A DNA stretch of 22,757 nt, taken from an uncultured Alphaproteobacteria bacterium (GTDB taxonomy: Bacteria > Pseudomonadota > Alphaproteobacteria > UBA7985 > CAJQQZ01). The position numbers were made by a program, and so were the translations under genes. Each line of letters starts with the position of its first letter. Position 1 is the stretch's first letter. The stretch is taken from NCBI GenBank assembly GCA_905480445.1, contig CAJQQJ010000142.1, positions 1-22,757 on the forward strand. The letters run 5' to 3'. The notes beneath the pieces are model-generated. The model made no database searches. It saw only the letters and a program-made list of their open reading frames with translations, and was not told where the DNA came from. Shown here piece by piece: positions 1-6,986 of this stretch.

Positions 1-61
1 ATATCCAACCCTAAAAGTTGCAAATAACTGATCCTACTGGAAATCCATCGCTAATTCGGTA

Positions 62-90
62 ATGTCAGACGGGAAAATAGGCCTTATACT
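62..90 (+). promoter_or_regulatory. Candidate sigma70-type promoter of hemE
   Basis: ATGTCA at 62-67 (4/6 to TTGACA) is followed after exactly 17 bases by TATACT at 85-90 (5/6 to TATAAT). It would start transcription near 97 and leave a leader of about 20 bases before the hemE ATG at 117. The rest of 1-116 shows no gene and no clear terminator. The upstream gene lies outside the window. Confidence 0.4.
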
Positions 91-116
91 GAGGTCTCAT
101 ATAGATAGAGTGTTTC

Positions 117-1154
117 ATGCGTTCAGAAGAAAAGATCTTCATTCAGGCTTTACAAGGCAAGAAAACCAGTCGTCCACCGATTTGGTTAATGCGGCAAGCA
201 GGTCGCTATTTACCAGAGTATAAAGAAGTTAGAAAAGAAGCAGGTTCCTTTTTGGATCTTTGTTTTAATCCAGAGTTAGCAACGGAAGTTACACTTCAAC
301 CAATCCGTCGTTACAGTTTTGATGCTTCCATATTGTTTTCAGATATTTTGGTTATTCCTCACGCTTTGGGTCAAAAGCTATGGTTCGCCGAAGGCGAGGG
401 CCCGAAGCTTGAAGCACTGAAAGGTGAAGAGGATTTTGAACATCTAACGGCTGCGAACCTACATGAGATCCTGGGACCGGTCTATCAGACCGTGCGCAAC
501 CTTCGACAGTCGCTGCCAAAGGAAACGGCCTTAATTGGCTTTGCAGGTGCTCCTTGGACGGTTGCCTCCTACATGATTGAAGGAGGCGGTACGAAAGATT
601 TCATGAAGCTCAAAAAGTGGGCATTTGGTAAGCCTGCGCTTTTTCAGAGACTGATTGATCTTCTTGTTGACGTGACAGCCGATTATCTTTTGAAACAGGT
701 TGAAGCAGGCGCTGAAGCGCTACAGATTTTTGATTCTTGGGCTGGTGTTATTCCTGCGGCTGAATTGAAACGTTGGTCACTCGATCCGATTGAACGCATA
801 GCGAAAAAAGTAAAAGCGGCCCATCCGTCGATACCGGTGATTGCTTTTCCACGCGGTGTTGGTCTTGGTTATCTTTCTTTTGCTGAGTCTGGAGTGATTG
901 ATTGCTTGTCGCTAGATCAAGGTTTGCCTTTGTCATGGATTAAATCAAATCTTCAGAGCAAAAAGGTGGTGCAGGGTAATTTGGACCCTGTTTCTTTGTT
1001 GGTTGGCGGCGAGCATTTGGAAACGTCCGTTGGTGCTATTCTAAAAAACCTAGACGGTGGACCTTTTGTGTTTAATCTAGGCCATGGGATCATCCAGTAC
1101 ACTAATCCTGATCATGTTACACTCCTGGTGGAGCTGGTTTGCGGGAGCGATTAA
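117..1154 (+). CDS. hemE: Uroporphyrinogen decarboxylase
   Basis: HemE removes the four acetate carboxyl groups of uroporphyrinogen III to give coproporphyrinogen III, a cytoplasmic step of haem synthesis. The 345-residue length is normal for the family. The N-terminal signature PPIWLMRQAGRYLPEY (residues 20-35) supplies the substrate-binding arginines. FSDILVIPHALG follows at 74-85, with Asp76 in the place of the catalytic aspartate. The C-terminal motif FNLGHGI is also present. The ATG at 117 places the signature at its usual distance from the start. The Shine-Dalgarno match is weak. The stop codon TAA (1152-1154) shares one base with the ATG of hemJ, so the two haem genes are probably translationally coupled. 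In Caulobacter and Rickettsia hemE borders the chromosome origin; here the adjoining DNA is not in the window. Confidence 0.97.
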   Translation: MRSEEKIFIQALQGKKTSRPPIWLMRQAGRYLPEYKEVRKEAGSFLDLCFNPELATEVTLQPIRRYSFDASILFSDILVIPHALGQKLWFAEGEGPKLEALKGEEDFEHLTAANLHEILGPVYQTVRNLRQSLPKETALIGFAGAPWTVASYMIEGGGTKDFMKLKKWAFGKPALFQRLIDLLVDVTADYLLKQVEAGAEALQIFDSWAGVIPAAELKRWSLDPIERIAKKVKAAHPSIPVIAFPRGVGLGYLSFAESGVIDCLSLDQGLPLSWIKSNLQSKKVVQGNLDPVSLLVGGEHLETSVGAILKNLDGGPFVFNLGHGIIQYTNPDHVTLLVELVCGSD

Positions 1155-1588
1155 TGGACTTTTATCTGATCACAAAAGCTGTTCACATTATTGCTGTTAT
1201 ATCTTGGATGGCAGGAATGCTCTATCTGCCAAGGCTTTTTGTTTATCACGTAAAGTTGGTGGACAATGAGGAAGCTTCTGAAACCTTCAAGATTATGGAA
1301 CGCAGACTTTTGAAGGCTATAATGACTCCGGCCTTTGGCTTGGCGCTGCTCTCTGGGTTGTTGCTTCTGTTCTATTTCGGAAATGTCGATTGGCAATCTT
1401 ATTGGCTGTATGGCAAGCTGATTTCGCTGGTTGGATTGGTGGCTATACATTTTTACCTAAGTTCCTGTCAGGTGGCCTTTTCAAGAGACCAGAACCGCCA
1501 TAGCGAACGTTTCTATCGTCTTTTGAATGAAGTACCGGCAGTGCTGATGATCATTATTGTAGTGATGATTATTGTTAGGCCGTTTTAG
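1154..1588 (+). CDS. hemJ: Protoporphyrinogen oxidase HemJ (membrane protein)
   Basis: HemJ is the oxygen-independent protoporphyrinogen IX oxidase of many Alphaproteobacteria and cyanobacteria and acts in the inner membrane near the end of haem synthesis. The 144-residue protein has about four hydrophobic helices. It keeps the family's conserved His in KAVHIIAVISWMAG (His11) and Lys in LYGKLISL (Lys88). I chose the ATG at 1154 over an in-frame TTG at 1139. GGGAG (1143-1147) lies about six bases upstream of the ATG, and the protein then begins MDFYLITKAVH as HemJ proteins do. The start overlaps the hemE stop as TAATG. HemE and HemJ act in the same pathway, which supports a two-gene haem unit. 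HemJ was formerly annotated as an unknown membrane protein (UPF0093). Confidence 0.92.
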   Translation: MDFYLITKAVHIIAVISWMAGMLYLPRLFVYHVKLVDNEEASETFKIMERRLLKAIMTPAFGLALLSGLLLLFYFGNVDWQSYWLYGKLISLVGLVAIHFYLSSCQVAFSRDQNRHSERFYRLLNEVPAVLMIIIVVMIIVRPF

Positions 1589-1605
1589 ACTTCAGAAAGT
1601 TGCGC

Positions 1606-1634
1606 TTGACAGCTCTTTACTTGCAGGTTAGAGG
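1606..1634 (+). promoter_or_regulatory. Possible rho promoter
   Basis: A perfect TTGACA at 1606-1611, preceded by CT as in the alphaproteobacterial CTTGAC consensus, lies just after the hemJ stop. The expected -10 position 17 bases on (1629-1634, TTAGAG) is a poor match, so the call rests mainly on the -35 box. Transcription would begin near 1640, giving rho a leader of roughly 90 bases. Confidence 0.35.
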
Positions 1635-1670
1635 AAGTTTCTAGTTGTTGCGGGTTTCTCCGACCTGGGC

Positions 1671-1730
1671 ACAACTTATTTCTTCCCTGACTCCCTCCTT
1701 TTTACACCTCTTTCGAGTGTTACCTTCATA
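1671..1730 (+). promoter_or_regulatory. C-rich, G-poor rho leader, rut-like
   Basis: The 60 bases before rho hold 20 C and only 4 G, mostly as C/T runs such as CTTCCCTGACTCCCTCC. This is the composition that Rho protein prefers for loading (rut sites). There is no Shine-Dalgarno sequence before the ATG at 1733. A short stem, AGTTGT (1643-1648) with ACAACT (1671-1676), lies just upstream. In E. coli the rho leader mediates autoregulation by Rho-dependent attenuation; the same is inferred here from composition and position only. Confidence 0.35.
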
Positions 1731-1732
1731 AT

Positions 1733-2989
1733 ATGAATTTAAAAGAACTTAAGGCCAAGACGCCTGCTGATTTGCTGCAAATTGCAGAAGAGTTGGAAAT
1801 CGAAAACGCTAGTTCTATGCGTCGTCAAGAACTGATGTTTGATATCTTAAAGGTCCAGGCCAGTCATGATGTCGCTATTTTTGGTGATGGTGTTTTGGAA
1901 GTTCTTCAGGATGGTTTTGGGTTTCTTCGGTCTCCTGAATCGAACTACTTACCAGGTCCGGATGATATTTATATAAGTCCAAGCCAAATTCGGCGTTTTG
2001 CGGTTCGTACAGGTGATACGATTGAAGGAGAGATTCGAGCTCCGAAGGAAAACGAACGCTATTTTGCTCTTATCAAAATTACTCAGATCAATTTTGATGA
2101 GCCAGAAAAGGCACGCCATAGAGTTAACTTTGATAATTTAACGCCTTTGTATCCGGAAGAACGGTTCAATTTGGAGAACCCAGACCCAACAGTGAAAGAC
2201 CGGACCGGCAGGGTGATCGATTTGGTGTCACCGCTGGGTAAAGGCCAAAGGGCGCTTCTAACAGCGCCGCCTAGAACCGGTAAGACAATGATGCTTCAAG
2301 CGATTGCTAAGTCACTCGCTGAGAACCATCCAGATTGTTATTTGATTGTATTGTTGATTGATGAACGCCCTGAGGAAGTGACAGATATGCAGCGGTCGGT
2401 TCGAGGTGAAGTCGTTTCATCTACGTTCGATGAACCTGCAACTCGCCACGTTCAGGTCAGCGAAATGGTGATTGAAAAAGCTAAGCGTCTGGTGGAAAAT
2501 AAACATGACGTGGTTATTCTTCTCGATTCTATTACGCGTCTTGCTCGTGCTTACAATACCGTTGTTCCATCCTCTGGTAAGGTTTTGACTGGTGGTGTGG
2601 ACGCTAATGCACTCCAGAGACCTAAGCGTTTCTTTGGGGCAGCTCGTAACATCGAAGAGGGCGGCTCTCTGACAATTATCGGTACGGCGTTGGTAGATAC
2701 TGGTAGCCGCATGGATGAAGTTATCTTTGAGGAATTTAAGGGTACTGGTAACTCTGAAATCGTTATGGATCGTAAGCTGTCTGATAAGCGTACTTTCCCT
2801 GCTATTGATATTGGTAAGTCCGGTACTCGTAAAGAAGAGCTGTTGGTCGATAAGGGTACCCTGTCTAAGATGTGGGTACTTCGCCGTATTCTTATGCCTA
2901 TGGGAGCTGTAGATTCTATGGAGTTCCTGTTGGACAAGCTTAAGACATCCAAGACAAATCAAGACTTCTTTGATTCAATGAATCAATAG
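1733..2989 (+). CDS. rho: Transcription termination factor Rho
   Basis: Rho is a hexameric, ATP-driven RNA translocase that releases RNA polymerase at factor-dependent terminators. The 418 residues match the usual length. Residues 1-45 form the N-terminal helical domain (MNLKELKAKT). The OB-fold RNA-binding domain follows, with the signature DGFGFLRSPESNYLPGPDDIY (about 60-80). Walker A is APPRTGKT at 178-185, Walker B is VILLD at 261-265, and the central-pore R-loop region SGKVLTGGVDANAL is at 281-294. The ATG has no Shine-Dalgarno match but gives the standard N terminus. The gene has its own C-rich leader and ends in an intrinsic terminator, so it can be a single-gene unit between hemEJ and mnmE. 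No Rho-specific insertion domain is present. Confidence 0.98.
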   Translation: MNLKELKAKTPADLLQIAEELEIENASSMRRQELMFDILKVQASHDVAIFGDGVLEVLQDGFGFLRSPESNYLPGPDDIYISPSQIRRFAVRTGDTIEGEIRAPKENERYFALIKITQINFDEPEKARHRVNFDNLTPLYPEERFNLENPDPTVKDRTGRVIDLVSPLGKGQRALLTAPPRTGKTMMLQAIAKSLAENHPDCYLIVLLIDERPEEVTDMQRSVRGEVVSSTFDEPATRHVQVSEMVIEKAKRLVENKHDVVILLDSITRLARAYNTVVPSSGKVLTGGVDANALQRPKRFFGAARNIEEGGSLTIIGTALVDTGSRMDEVIFEEFKGTGNSEIVMDRKLSDKRTFPAIDIGKSGTRKEELLVDKGTLSKMWVLRRILMPMGAVDSMEFLLDKLKTSKTNQDFFDSMNQ

Positions 2990-3012
2990 ACACTAGGTTA
3001 TTTGAGTTTATG

Positions 3013-3040
3013 AAAAGGGGAGCATTGGTTCCCCTTTTTT
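3013..3040 (+). terminator. Intrinsic terminator of rho
   Basis: A nine-base-pair stem pairs AAAAGGGGA (3013-3021) with TCCCCTTTT (3030-3038) across an eight-base loop. The T run extends to 3040. It begins 24 bases after the rho stop codon. The last T of the run is also the first base of the parS palindrome. Confidence 0.88.
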
Positions 3041-3055
3041 GTTTCACGTGAAACA
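3040..3055. other. parS centromere site 1
   Basis: TGTTTCACGTGAAACA is a perfect 16-bp palindrome identical to the chromosomal parS consensus bound by ParB. It lies about 4.7 kb from parB, as expected for an origin-proximal centromere. It sits between the rho terminator and mnmE and ends 12 bases before the mnmE ATG, so it is also in the mnmE leader. Confidence 0.93.
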
Positions 3056-3067
3056 ATCGTTAGATTT

Positions 3068-4405
3068 ATGAATAGATTATTTCAAACCATCTTTGCACTG
3101 TCCACCGTAGCAGGTCGTTCTGCAGTAGCCGTTATTCGACTGTCGGGGCCCGATAGCTTAGCGGTGTTGGCGTCACTGTCTGGTAAGAGCGCGTCGTTCT
3201 TTCAACCGAGATCTATGAAGTTAGCTTCAATCTCCGGGCAAGGTGGAAACTTGTTGGACAAAGCTATGCTTGTGCATTTTCCAGCTCCAAACAGTTTCAC
3301 TGGTGAGGATTGTGCAGAGATTCATTGTCACGGTAGCGCGGCCTCCATCAAAGAGATACTAAGTGATCTTAGCGGTAGAAAATACCTTCGGGCTGCGGAG
3401 CCCGGTGAATTTACGAGACGAGCCTTTGACAACGACAAAATGGACTTAACCCAAGTTGAAGGTCTTGGAGATTTGATCAATGCACAGACACAAAGACAGC
3501 TGGAGTTTTCACTTCGTCAGGTGAGCGGCGTGGCTTCCAAAAAGGTGTCTGTTTGGCGTGCTGAATTGGTGAAGATTGCCGCCTTTGTTGAAGCCTTTAT
3601 TGATTTTCCTGATGAGGACCTGCCAGACGATCTTTGGAAACAATCTGCCGAACGATTGACGAGCCTCAAAGAGGAATTTCTTGTCCAGTTGGCTAATGTC
3701 GGCAAAGCCAAAAAGATTGAGGAGGGTGTCAGAATTGTTTTGGTTGGCCCGCCAAATGCAGGGAAGTCTTCTCTTTTGAATGCCCTCGCCAGGGAGGATC
3801 GAGCAATCGTTTCGGATACTGCGGGCACAACAAGGGACACAGTTTCAGTGACGCTCGAATTGGGGGGGCTGCCTGCGAAACTCACGGATACGGCAGGGCT
3901 GAGGGAAAGTGATGACTCAATAGAGCTTCTAGGGGTGGAGCGGAGCTTGTCAGAAATTGATAAATCTGACTTAGTTCTCTTTCTCTATGACCTCACTGAT
4001 ATGGAAACCAGCCAACGCACCTTTAGCGATTACGAGCTACGTGAAAGTGATAAGCTCTGGAAGATCTACAATAAAGGTGACCTTATCGAACAGACAGAGC
4101 AATCTCAATTTGTGATTTCCGCTAAGTTTCAGGCTGGCACGAACGAACTTACTAGCGCTCTGGAAGATTGGATAGGATCGGCTTTCGGTATAGATGGGCA
4201 TGACCAATTCGTGGCAAAAGAACGCCATATTTCCATCATGAGAGAATCGGTTGAACTTATTGATCGTTCGCTATCAATGGAGATACCAGAGCTTTTCGCA
4301 GAAAATATCAGAATGTTGTCCCGTAATCTGGGCCGAATTGTTGGGCAGGTTGACGTTGAGGATCTTCTGGATAGTATTTTTGGTGATTTCTGCATCGGAA
4401 AGTAA
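3068..4405 (+). CDS. mnmE: tRNA modification GTPase MnmE
   Basis: MnmE, together with MnmG, installs the carboxymethylaminomethyl or aminomethyl group on C5 of the wobble uridine of certain tRNAs, using GTP, a folate one-carbon donor and FAD. The 445-residue protein has the N-terminal folate-binding domain (TIFALSTVAGRSAVAVIRLSG, 7-27). The inserted GTPase domain carries G1 GPPNAGKS (227-234), G2 GTTRD (253-257), G3 DTAG (274-277) and G4 NKGD (335-338). The C-terminal motif FCIGK (441-445) carries the functional Cys442. The ATG at 3068 gives the usual N terminus; the Shine-Dalgarno match is weak. It follows the rho terminator and parS 1. Partner gene mnmG begins 57 bases downstream, across parS 2. 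Confidence 0.96.
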   Translation: MNRLFQTIFALSTVAGRSAVAVIRLSGPDSLAVLASLSGKSASFFQPRSMKLASISGQGGNLLDKAMLVHFPAPNSFTGEDCAEIHCHGSAASIKEILSDLSGRKYLRAAEPGEFTRRAFDNDKMDLTQVEGLGDLINAQTQRQLEFSLRQVSGVASKKVSVWRAELVKIAAFVEAFIDFPDEDLPDDLWKQSAERLTSLKEEFLVQLANVGKAKKIEEGVRIVLVGPPNAGKSSLLNALAREDRAIVSDTAGTTRDTVSVTLELGGLPAKLTDTAGLRESDDSIELLGVERSLSEIDKSDLVLFLYDLTDMETSQRTFSDYELRESDKLWKIYNKGDLIEQTEQSQFVISAKFQAGTNELTSALEDWIGSAFGIDGHDQFVAKERHISIMRESVELIDRSLSMEIPELFAENIRMLSRNLGRIVGQVDVEDLLDSIFGDFCIGK

Positions 4406-4412
4406 TATGGAC

Positions 4413-4426
4413 AGTGAAGTTTCACT
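4413..4426. repeat. Inverted repeat next to parS 2
   Basis: AGTGAA (4413-4418) and TTCACT (4421-4426) form a six-base inverted repeat with a two-base spacer, six bases before parS 2. Its right part includes GTTTCAC (4419-4425), which equals one parS half-site. It may be a decayed or accessory ParB half-site, or chance. Confidence 0.4.
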
Positions 4427-4431
4427 TCAAT

Positions 4432-4447
4432 TGTTTCACGTGAAACA
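4432..4447. other. parS centromere site 2
   Basis: This is a second perfect copy of the 16-bp parS palindrome, identical to site 1 and 1,392 bases from it. It lies between mnmE and mnmG and ends 15 bases before the mnmG ATG, about 3.3 kb from parB. It is in the mnmG leader. Confidence 0.93.
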
Positions 4448-4462
4448 TCTAAGGCAAGAAAT

Positions 4463-6337
4463 ATGAAATTCGATGTAATCATTGTAGGCGGTGGCCATGC
4501 GGGTTGTGATGCAGCAGCAGCAAGTGCACGCATGGGTGCAAAAACAGCTTTAGTTACCCACGACCTAACAAAAATTGGTGAGATGTCGTGCAATCCTGCA
4601 ATAGGAGGCTTAGGAAAAGGTCATCTCGTTCGGGAAATTGATGCCTTAGATGGTCTAATGGCCAAGATTATAGACCAAGCTGGCATTCAATTTCGAATGT
4701 TAAACGCTAGCAAGGGACCAGCCGTTCGCGGACCTCGAGCTCAAGCAGACCGTAAGCTCTACCGCAATGCCATGCAGGCCGCTCTGTCAGAGATCGAGAA
4801 TCTGACATTGATAGCAGGCGCAGTCGATGATTTTTCTTTTGATGAATCCAGTAACCTCGGAGGCGTCATTTTAGAAAGTGGTGACACTATCACCTCTAAG
4901 ACAGTGGTTCTTACGACAGGCACCTTCCTAAGAGGCTTGATCCACATCGGTGAAAAGCAAATCCCCGCAGGACGTGTAGATGAAGCACCAGCTGTCAAAC
5001 TCTCCGAACGTATGGAGACCATCGGTTTCGCTATGGGACGGCTTAAAACAGGCACGCCTGCCAGACTAGATGGTCGCACAATCAACTGGGAAATTCTTGA
5101 GGCACAACAGGCCGATAATCCACCAGTGCCCTTTTCATTGCTCACGGACGTGATAAGAGTACCTCAAATCGACTGCCATATTACCTATACTAATCCTGAA
5201 ACTCATAAGATCATCGCTGACAACATCGCGCGAGCACCACTCTATTCAGGTCAAATCGATGGGGTAGGACCACGCTATTGCCCTTCAATCGAAGACAAGG
5301 TTGTAAAGTTCGCTGAAAAAGAACGCCATCAAATTTTCTTGGAGCCAGAAGGTCTAGACGATCATACCGTCTATCCCAACGGCATATCAACCTCTCTGCC
5401 GGAAGATGTCCAGGAAGCAATGGTGGCTTCTATTGTAGGACTGGAAGAAGCTAAAATTATTCGACCAGGCTATGCAATAGAGTATGATTTCATCGATCCG
5501 CGTGAACTTTTGCCGACTTTGGAAACGAAACGCCTGCCAAATCTGTTTCTTGCGGGACAAATAAACGGCACAACTGGCTATGAAGAAGCGGCAGGTCAGG
5601 GACTTATCGCGGGAGTAAACGCAGCGCTTAAGGCTTCAGGATCTCAACATGATTTTGTCCTCGATCGAGCAGATGCTTACATTGGCGTCATGATAGATGA
5701 CTTAATTACGCGTGGTGCCAATGAACCTTACCGAATGTTCACAAGCAGAGCTGAATATCGGTTGAGATTGCGAGCCGATAACGCTGATCTTCGATTGACT
5801 GATCTAGGGATTGCAGTTGGTTGCGTAGGGCCGGAAAGACAAGCTTTTCATCATGAAAAGACCTCTGCGCTTGAAAATGCCAAAACAAAGATGGCGGAAT
5901 TGAACTTCTCTCCCAATCACTGGACAAAGGAAGGTTTTAAAGTCAATCAAGACGGTCAAAAGCGTACAGCTGCAGATCTTTTGGCTTTTCCGAACGTAAC
6001 TTTCAGCGATCTAAGTATAAAGTTCCCCGACCTAACAGAATTCAGAGCAGATGTTATTGAACAATTAGAAATCGATGCTCTCTATTCCGGTTATTTAGGA
6101 CGACAGGAGGCAGACATCCAGGCCTTACGACGTGATGAAGCGTTGAAACTCCCAATCGAGATGGATTACTCCCAGATAGGATCACTTTCGAACGAGATTG
6201 TTGAAAAGCTAACGATGGCTAAACCTGTTACTCTAGGGGCGGCCTCTCGTATTCCTGGTATGACTCCTGCGGCAGTGATGGCTCTTTTGCGCTACGTTAA
6301 ACGAGAAAGTGGATCCACCGCCACTTATGCGGCCTAA
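4463..6337 (+). CDS. mnmG: tRNA uridine-5-carboxymethylaminomethyl modification enzyme MnmG
   Basis: MnmG (GidA) is the FAD-dependent partner of MnmE in wobble-uridine modification and acts in the cytoplasm as a heterotetramer. The 624-residue length is typical. The N terminus carries the FAD-binding Rossmann motif VIIVGGGHAGCDAA (5-18). It is followed by the GidA signatures SCNPAIGGLGKGHLVREIDA and GRLKTGTPARLD. A later motif, GQINGTTGYEEAAGQG, is also a family hallmark. The helical C-terminal domain that contacts MnmE and tRNA is complete (YSGYLGRQ, IPGMTPAAVMALL). The ATG follows AAGGCAAG, a weak ribosome site. rsmG starts five bases after the stop. The coding strand looks richer in C and A than that of mnmE in the lines I counted. 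Confidence 0.97.
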   Translation: MKFDVIIVGGGHAGCDAAAASARMGAKTALVTHDLTKIGEMSCNPAIGGLGKGHLVREIDALDGLMAKIIDQAGIQFRMLNASKGPAVRGPRAQADRKLYRNAMQAALSEIENLTLIAGAVDDFSFDESSNLGGVILESGDTITSKTVVLTTGTFLRGLIHIGEKQIPAGRVDEAPAVKLSERMETIGFAMGRLKTGTPARLDGRTINWEILEAQQADNPPVPFSLLTDVIRVPQIDCHITYTNPETHKIIADNIARAPLYSGQIDGVGPRYCPSIEDKVVKFAEKERHQIFLEPEGLDDHTVYPNGISTSLPEDVQEAMVASIVGLEEAKIIRPGYAIEYDFIDPRELLPTLETKRLPNLFLAGQINGTTGYEEAAGQGLIAGVNAALKASGSQHDFVLDRADAYIGVMIDDLITRGANEPYRMFTSRAEYRLRLRADNADLRLTDLGIAVGCVGPERQAFHHEKTSALENAKTKMAELNFSPNHWTKEGFKVNQDGQKRTAADLLAFPNVTFSDLSIKFPDLTEFRADVIEQLEIDALYSGYLGRQEADIQALRRDEALKLPIEMDYSQIGSLSNEIVEKLTMAKPVTLGAASRIPGMTPAAVMALLRYVKRESGSTATYAA

Positions 6338-6342
6338 CAAAC

Positions 6343-6978
6343 ATGGCCGCCCAAGAGCTTATGGATCTCGCTGACCGTTTCAACCTCACGACCGACGCAC
6401 AAGATCGATTGACTACCTATCATGATCTGCTCGCAAAGTGGCAAAAGACAGTCAATTTGGTTGGCCCCAGAACCTTGGAGCATTTTTGGAGCCGCCACAT
6501 GCTGGACTCACTCCAGCTTTTAGAACTTGTCCGCAAACACACTGTAGAAAAACCAGGTGCTACAGTCGCTGATCTTGGTACCGGGGCAGGAATACCTGGG
6601 ATCTTGTTGGCTTTATCCGGCATTGAAAACATGACCTTGGTCGAATCTGATATTCGAAAGGCTGCCTTTTTAAGGGAAGTTTCAAGGGTTACAGAAACGA
6701 AAGTAACTATTAAAAACAATAGGATAGAAAAGATCGCGGATCAAAAATTTGACCTGATATTGGCACGTGCTTTGGCACCGCTATCGAAACTTTTCGAATT
6801 GTCCTTTCCCATTTCACACGTAAACACCAACTTCATCTTCCCCAAAGGATTAAAGGTTGATGAAGAGTTAAACGAATCCAAAACAGACTGGCAATTTTCT
6901 TGTCTTAGCCATAAAAGCCTAAGCGATGAGACCGGATCGATTCTTGAAATCTCAGACCTACAACCCAAAACAAGGTAA
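6343..6978 (+). CDS. rsmG: 16S rRNA (guanine-N7) methyltransferase RsmG
   Basis: RsmG (GidB) methylates N7 of G527 in 16S rRNA using S-adenosylmethionine; its loss causes low-level streptomycin resistance in many bacteria. The 211-residue protein has the typical N-terminal lead NLTTDAQDRLTTYHDLLAKW with WQKTVNLVGP (33-42). The SAM-binding motif ADLGTGAGIPGILLAL is at about 76-91, and LARALAPL follows in the C-terminal half. The ATG at 6343 is five bases after the mnmG stop. An in-frame ATG at 6361 is possible but would remove residues typical of the family. The parA start lies eight bases beyond the stop, so mnmG-rsmG-parA-parB is probably one transcript, the common arrangement near bacterial origins. 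Confidence 0.94.
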   Translation: MAAQELMDLADRFNLTTDAQDRLTTYHDLLAKWQKTVNLVGPRTLEHFWSRHMLDSLQLLELVRKHTVEKPGATVADLGTGAGIPGILLALSGIENMTLVESDIRKAAFLREVSRVTETKVTIKNNRIEKIADQKFDLILARALAPLSKLFELSFPISHVNTNFIFPKGLKVDEELNESKTDWQFSCLSHKSLSDETGSILEISDLQPKTR

Positions 6979-6986
6979 ACAGCTAA

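Noticed and set aside
19..27. DnaA box in the hemE upstream region
   Set aside because: TGCAAATAA has two mismatches to the reverse consensus and stands alone; not enough to call an origin element.
1139..1153. TTG start for hemJ
   Set aside because: It would extend HemJ by five residues inside hemE; the ATG at 1154 has a well-spaced GGGAG and gives the normal N terminus.
2417..2962. Long minus-strand frame of 181 codons inside rho
   Set aside because: It is antisense to the conserved Rho motor domain and shows no protein family features; a shadow of codon bias.
4406..4462. Replication skew switch between mnmE and mnmG
   Set aside because: In lines counted by hand mnmE has G>C and much of mnmG has C>G on the coding strand, but parA is G-rich again and the change is in the direction of a terminus, so it is more likely gene-to-gene variation.
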